In this document: positions 63,401 to 64,000 of the stretch, piece after piece | How positions within the stretch are numbered: position 1 is the stretch's first letter | Layout: every line of letters starts with the position of its first letter | The notes under the pieces: model-generated | Told to the model about the DNA's origin: nothing | The model's database searches: none | What the model saw: the letters and a program-made list of their open reading frames with translations, nothing else | Source: Roseivirga sp. BDSF3-8 | Lineage (GTDB): Bacteria > Bacteroidota > Bacteroidia > Cytophagales > Cyclobacteriaceae | DNA length: 64,000 bases | Direction: 5' to 3' | Assembly (NCBI RefSeq): GCF_041449215.1 | Contig: NZ_JBGNFV010000001.1 | Location: forward strand, 4,667,001-4,731,000 | Program-made: the position numbers and the translations under genes

Positions 63401-64000
63401 CAGATTGTCTGTGGCCCACTCCTCCAGGGCGGGAGTCTCCACGAAGGTGTGCGGGAGGCGGAAAGCGCCGTGGCCGAGCTCGTGGGCGATGGTCTTGTCG
63501 AAGTGGTCGGGGTTACCGATACGGGAGGTGAAGATAAAGCCGAACTGGCGCTTGTAGGGCATAAAGCCGGCCCTGGCGTTGTCCGTTCCGTCTTCGTCTA
63601 TGGCGCTTTTGGGGGTGTGGACCAGGAAGAGGTAGTAGGTGCCGTCTTCTGTCTTATGCGCCTGCTCATAGCTCCTGATGAGCTTTCTCATCTCAGGGGT
63701 GTAGTTGGAGAGCATGCCGGTACTCCCATCGTCCAAAGCGCCATCGCCGTCAGTGTCGTAGTCGGCGGTAAAGGCATCATCATAGATGACGGTCGAGTTG
63801 ACTACGGCGGGGCCGTAGGTGGCTTTCAGGGCCTTGAGGATGTCTTTCCCACCACCGGGCTTCATGTAGCCTGCGCCGTTGACGGGCACTACCTTCAGGG
63901 TGAGTTGCTGGGGAGCGTAGCTGACGGTGTTGAGCTGGCCGCTGAGGCTCTCAGTGCTGTCTTCAGCATTGGTGCGTATGGCCTGCAGGTAGCTTTCTTC
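60467..64000 (-). CDS. Long polymorphic toxin with zincin motif, partial at the right edge
   Basis: About 1177 residues visible; the frame is open to base 64000, so the N-terminus is outside. A metalloprotease motif 'TIAHELGHGAFRLPHTF' lies near 63440-63490. Next come a beta-rich middle region, a coiled coil ('LLEEQKAELKKAEDDLNRFL'), and a hydrophobic pre-toxin region ('GLDFIADGVGLGYSLFRGD'). The conserved block from 'EGVISREAFAELQ' to 'DPGVVEAW' (61145-61425) precedes the C-terminal toxin domain: 'GQKIYRVSPAGRQGGAYWT', 'YVVPEGITIRSWIG' and 'HHLPGGDEQLYI'. That layout resembles ADP-ribosyltransferase or TNT-like NAD+ glycohydrolase toxins, which I infer only from motif shape. Its immunity gene overlaps the stop. 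Confidence 0.75.
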   Translation of the reverse strand, partial: EESYLQAIRTNAEDSTESLSGQLNTVSYAPQQLTLKVVPVNGAGYMKPGGGKDILKALKATYGPAVVNSTVIYDDAFTADYDTDGDGALDDGSTGMLSNYTPEMRKLIRSYEQAHKTEDGTYYLFLVHTPKSAIDEDGTDNARAGFMPYKRQFGFIFTSRIGNPDHFDKTIAHELGHGAFRLPHTFVETPALEEWATDNLMDYTFFGTQLHKHQWDLIHNPRPVWGLLTGDEEVSAFGEGPGGICLGDEEAIRTLNSRYTHFYLPDGRILDTRGSLQVSGFFPYSADEPQATRGTVFSLRPEAYDYTHVYTSTEEKNTTYGFGLKITSTGLSTIKAENLTLPESSDKAVRVRINKEGRAIDVLDQAGSLVETIPFTRDCACNEVTPSEEQTFAFDDHTSHYVDKARDLGKPVTGAIHHTSEIIHALLASVNAQKPTHAKDEAFLGHILADKLLTYEAFNEGRKFYVAPVEVNTLSLSQASWDQVARTVFEEASLTADDILITVPYVRCSGIGNDLGEYFFMPGLAYGDNIRIDHSQLKKGQYKNTQRVASFQAGIISPVEDFVVDVFRHTAKKMLLYKAIYNASNTVECIEIRKDDVSGQAFNKTIRLYYQSSVDHLAQLLEEQKAELKKAEDDLNRFLTNPQLPASRKREAALATERRLRVLKVTHAEARLAFIRAQSQRNTLTPYQSAYFDLKIREQHLDQPFEHPNIEGLELAHTFGLAYIYSDAFNDLRERLAYSDEDLSTIDWEDAWAFTDKTDYILKQYDQTVYNSIDGASVALGCFGLDFIADGVGLGYSLFRGDVVQAGGYSVGVLVIGPEGVVIAKASVSALVVLITKNGLEEGGEQLGRRALLKLGQKYADEGVISREAFAELQSLEERELAAALKAALSGRRLPGELPFLSQLHEEALSTVSRWDEAVYLKLEDDLASNPAFAEKFFDLANTDPGVVEAWKVIENNPLLRKKPENLENISKWIDEGIEFQKLSDGIAKSRSKQNLIDGLGTAKSKLHAQVLIKDYDNIPGVTKGRYISNSSTMEDKVDLPSNWSTELDIDQGIVETFTGKIEPLELQPGQKIYRVSPAGRQGGAYWTRTKPEKLEEIVGGTAVQPQWNNFEYIHEYVVPEGITIRSWIGNTARQPVSKFTPSNHHLPGGDEQLYIYYISKQDPGFNSSVTTTKAKW

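Noticed and set aside
49383-64000. Rhs/YD-repeat toxin locus
   Set aside because: No YD repeats are visible; the delivery part is helical, with a zincin motif, so it was called a polymorphic toxin without the Rhs label.

Overview
The window looks like a chromosomal segment of a Bacteroidota bacterium, most likely a marine or soil member of the Cytophagales. This is inferred from family content: a CarboxypepD_reg-type TonB receptor, a GbsR-like regulator, a DUF6495-like protein, pinensin-type RiPP leaders, Bacteroidota lipoproteins and few Shine-Dalgarno sequences. No rRNA, tRNA, CRISPR array, transposase or integrase was seen.

Layout. 0.1-4.1 kb: a DUF559 protein, then a minus-strand set of a divergent NAD-kinase-like protein, an SPFH protein and a Nudix/winged-helix (NrtR-type) regulator. 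Three 23-bp palindromes tie the last two together. 4.1-13 kb: intergenic DNA rich in small repeats, a DUF2807 lipoprotein, a rhodanese lipoprotein, a fatty acid hydroxylase, a histidine kinase, a cyclophilin, a first RiPP precursor and an amino acid permease. 13-22 kb: a large BNR/sortilin-like secreted protein, an aldo/keto reductase, a compact three-gene operon resembling an extracellular contractile injection system (eCIS) cargo unit, a GluR0-like ligand-gated channel and a DUF6495-like protein. 22-27 kb: a TonB receptor and partner lipoprotein, each with a Zur/Fur-like box, and a GbsR-like regulator with two matching operators. 27-36.9 kb: two more RiPP precursors, an M24 peptidase, pseudouridine-5'-phosphate glycosidase, S1/P1 nuclease, MsrA, a hydrolase, WrbA, a two-component pair and a YihY/BrkB membrane protein.

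36.9-49.2 kb is a complete GlgE-type alpha-glucan/trehalose island: GH57 and TreZ on the minus strand, and divergently GlgE, a TreS-maltokinase fusion and GlgB. Trehalose is isomerised to maltose, phosphorylated, polymerised and branched; TreZ can release trehalose from glucan ends.

49.2-64 kb (minus strand) is a polymorphic-toxin locus. One long toxin gene runs off the right edge and carries a zincin motif and a C-terminal toxin domain. Downstream lie partial toxin/immunity cassettes that repeat its pre-toxin segment and then switch abruptly to a new toxin. Two cassettes pair a PD-(D/E)xK-like toxin having a C-x2-C-G-N-x-G motif with a cytosolic PQQ-like beta-propeller protein in the immunity position, and a third propeller stands alone. 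This propeller immunity arrangement is the best candidate here for an undescribed system. The eCIS-like operon and the orphan RiPP precursors come next.
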